DNA from: Puniceicoccaceae bacterium
GTDB taxonomy: Bacteria > Verrucomicrobiota > Verrucomicrobiia > Opitutales > Coraliomargaritaceae
DNA: 64,000 bases
Direction of reading: 5' to 3'
Assembly: GCA_003331195.1 (NCBI GenBank)
Contig: QOOZ01000042.1
Span: 1 to 64,000, forward strand
Position numbers and translations under genes: made by a program. The notes under the pieces were generated by a model. It saw only the letters and a list, made by a program, of their open reading frames with translations. It did no database searches and was not told where the DNA came from. Of the stretch, positions 63,311 through 64,000 are shown one piece after another. Numbering within the stretch: position 1 is the stretch's first letter; every line of letters begins with the position of its first letter.

Positions 63311-64000
63311 GTGAAGTGGTTTGTAAAAGGTGATTTTGACGGTTTTTTTGGCTTAGGCCTAAATAACTTTATCAATTTTTTGCTGATTATTAATCTGAGT
63401 TTATTTGTGCTCGGCTTTGATGTAGAATTTGTAGCGAAGCGTATTTTGCCCGCTATGGCCGTCGGCATTCTTATTGGAAACATCTTTTACAGCTGGCAAG
63501 CGCACCGTCTAGGAGTAAAGCTAGGTAGAGATGATGTAACAGCACTACCTTACGGGATCAATTTATTAACGATTTTTTTCTTCGTTTTTTATGTTATGGT
63601 CCCAGCACAGCAAATTGCCTTGAGCCACGGGTTAAGCAAGCAAGATGCTGATATCATCGCTTGGAAAGCTGGAATTATTGCTTGCCTTGGTTCTGGCATA
63701 GTTGAAGTGATCGGATCTTTTTTTGTCCATCACATTCGCAAAGTAGCTCCTCGCGCTGCTTTACTCTCCGCGCTAGCAGTGATTGGTATTTTCTTTATAG
63801 CAGCTGACTACTGTTTTCGCGCTTATGCATTTCCTGAGATTGGGATCCCTACACTCTTGCTTACTTTATATTTCTACTATGGCGGCATTCAACTGAAGGG
63901 CAACATTCCTGGCGGGTTGGTTGTTTTGGTCGTTGGAGTTGGAGTCGCATGGTCGACCTACTTCATTGGCATTCGCAGTCCGATTGATGCATTGTCCGAC
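63311..64000 (+). CDS. xanthine/uracil-type nucleobase permease (partial)
   Basis: The first 230 codons of a membrane transporter of the NCS2/AzgA-like group, cut by the right edge. It begins VKWFVKGDFDGFFGLGLNN and has hydrophobic helices, then the diagnostic loop GRDDVTALPYGINLLT. No ATG is available; GTG at 63311 (or 63305) gives the family start. In this place it should import purine bases for the neighbouring deaminases and ureide enzymes. The ribosome-binding site is weak. It is divergent from the NUP gene, with 90 bases between starts. Confidence 0.85.
   Translation, partial: MKWFVKGDFDGFFGLGLNNFINFLLIINLSLFVLGFDVEFVAKRILPAMAVGILIGNIFYSWQAHRLGVKLGRDDVTALPYGINLLTIFFFVFYVMVPAQQIALSHGLSKQDADIIAWKAGIIACLGSGIVEVIGSFFVHHIRKVAPRAALLSALAVIGIFFIAADYCFRAYAFPEIGIPTLLLTLYFYYGGIQLKGNIPGGLVVLVVGVGVAWSTYFIGIRSPIDALSD

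Noticed and set aside
63298-63483. 61-codon minus-strand frame near the right edge
   Set aside because: It lies opposite the start of the nucleobase permease, which has clear family motifs.

Overview
The window is one continuous piece of bacterial chromosome with 51 confident protein-coding genes (one cut by the right edge), two gene relics and no rRNA, tRNA, CRISPR array or insertion sequence that I could see. The gene set points to a marine-type Verrucomicrobiota bacterium, perhaps in the Opitutales/Coraliomargarita area. The reasons are an LL-diaminopimelate aminotransferase lysine route (dapL), a LexA operator of the TGTTC-N4-GAACA type that I recall being reported for Verrucomicrobia, a eukaryote-like UDP-glucose dehydrogenase, FabV, a secreted formylglycine sulfatase and a Sec-exported Ni superoxide dismutase. 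This placement is inference; no 16S gene is present.

Layout. 0.3-5.1 kb: glyoxalase, autoregulated lexA, UGDH, fabV and two TM2 genes closed by a strong terminator. 5.3-14.2 kb: an addB-addA repair pair with a TTGA stop/start overlap, metY, a TPR membrane protein and a DUF192 lipoprotein. 14.2-24.9 kb: biosynthesis (M24 peptidase, dapL, panC, nadB, panE, alaS, leuB) with a secreted sodN. 25.1-30.5 kb: a 1106-residue YHYH-sulfatase fusion, an M42 peptidase and a hypothetical membrane protein. 30.6-43.4 kb: sucCD, the ffh-bifunctional nuclease-dus operon, pyrD and the sucA-sucB-lpdA complex operon. 43.6-50.7 kb: an amidohydrolase, an Fpg with a half-lost zinc finger, aroK, a thioesterase, tandem HAD phosphatases, an Nramp-like transporter and hflX.

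From about 51 kb to the right edge the DNA becomes visibly AT-richer and the content turns to purine and ureide breakdown. There is adenosine deaminase, then a tight minus-strand operon (cupin, DMT exporter, uraD, uraH, allC, allB, amidase, SBF-type transporter), then guanine deaminase, a VUT/YhhQ-type transporter, an IPNS-like 2-oxoglutarate/Fe(II) oxygenase, a secreted NUP ('purine nucleoside permease', phosphorylase-like fold) protein and a nucleobase permease cut by the edge. Together they would turn external purine nucleosides or bases, via hydroxyisourate and allantoin, into ammonia and small carbon units. Xanthine dehydrogenase and urate oxidase are not in the window.

The most unusual structure is inside this island. 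A two-gene NUP-VUT module has been duplicated and the copies have decayed reciprocally: the right copy keeps NUP but has a broken VUT start, the left copy keeps VUT but has only a stop-riddled NUP tail, and the oxygenase gene lies between them. Other points worth a look are the signal-peptidase-dependent Ni hook of SodN, the YHYH-sulfatase fusion, and the possibility that the 2-oxoglutarate oxygenase carries out a purine oxidation step.
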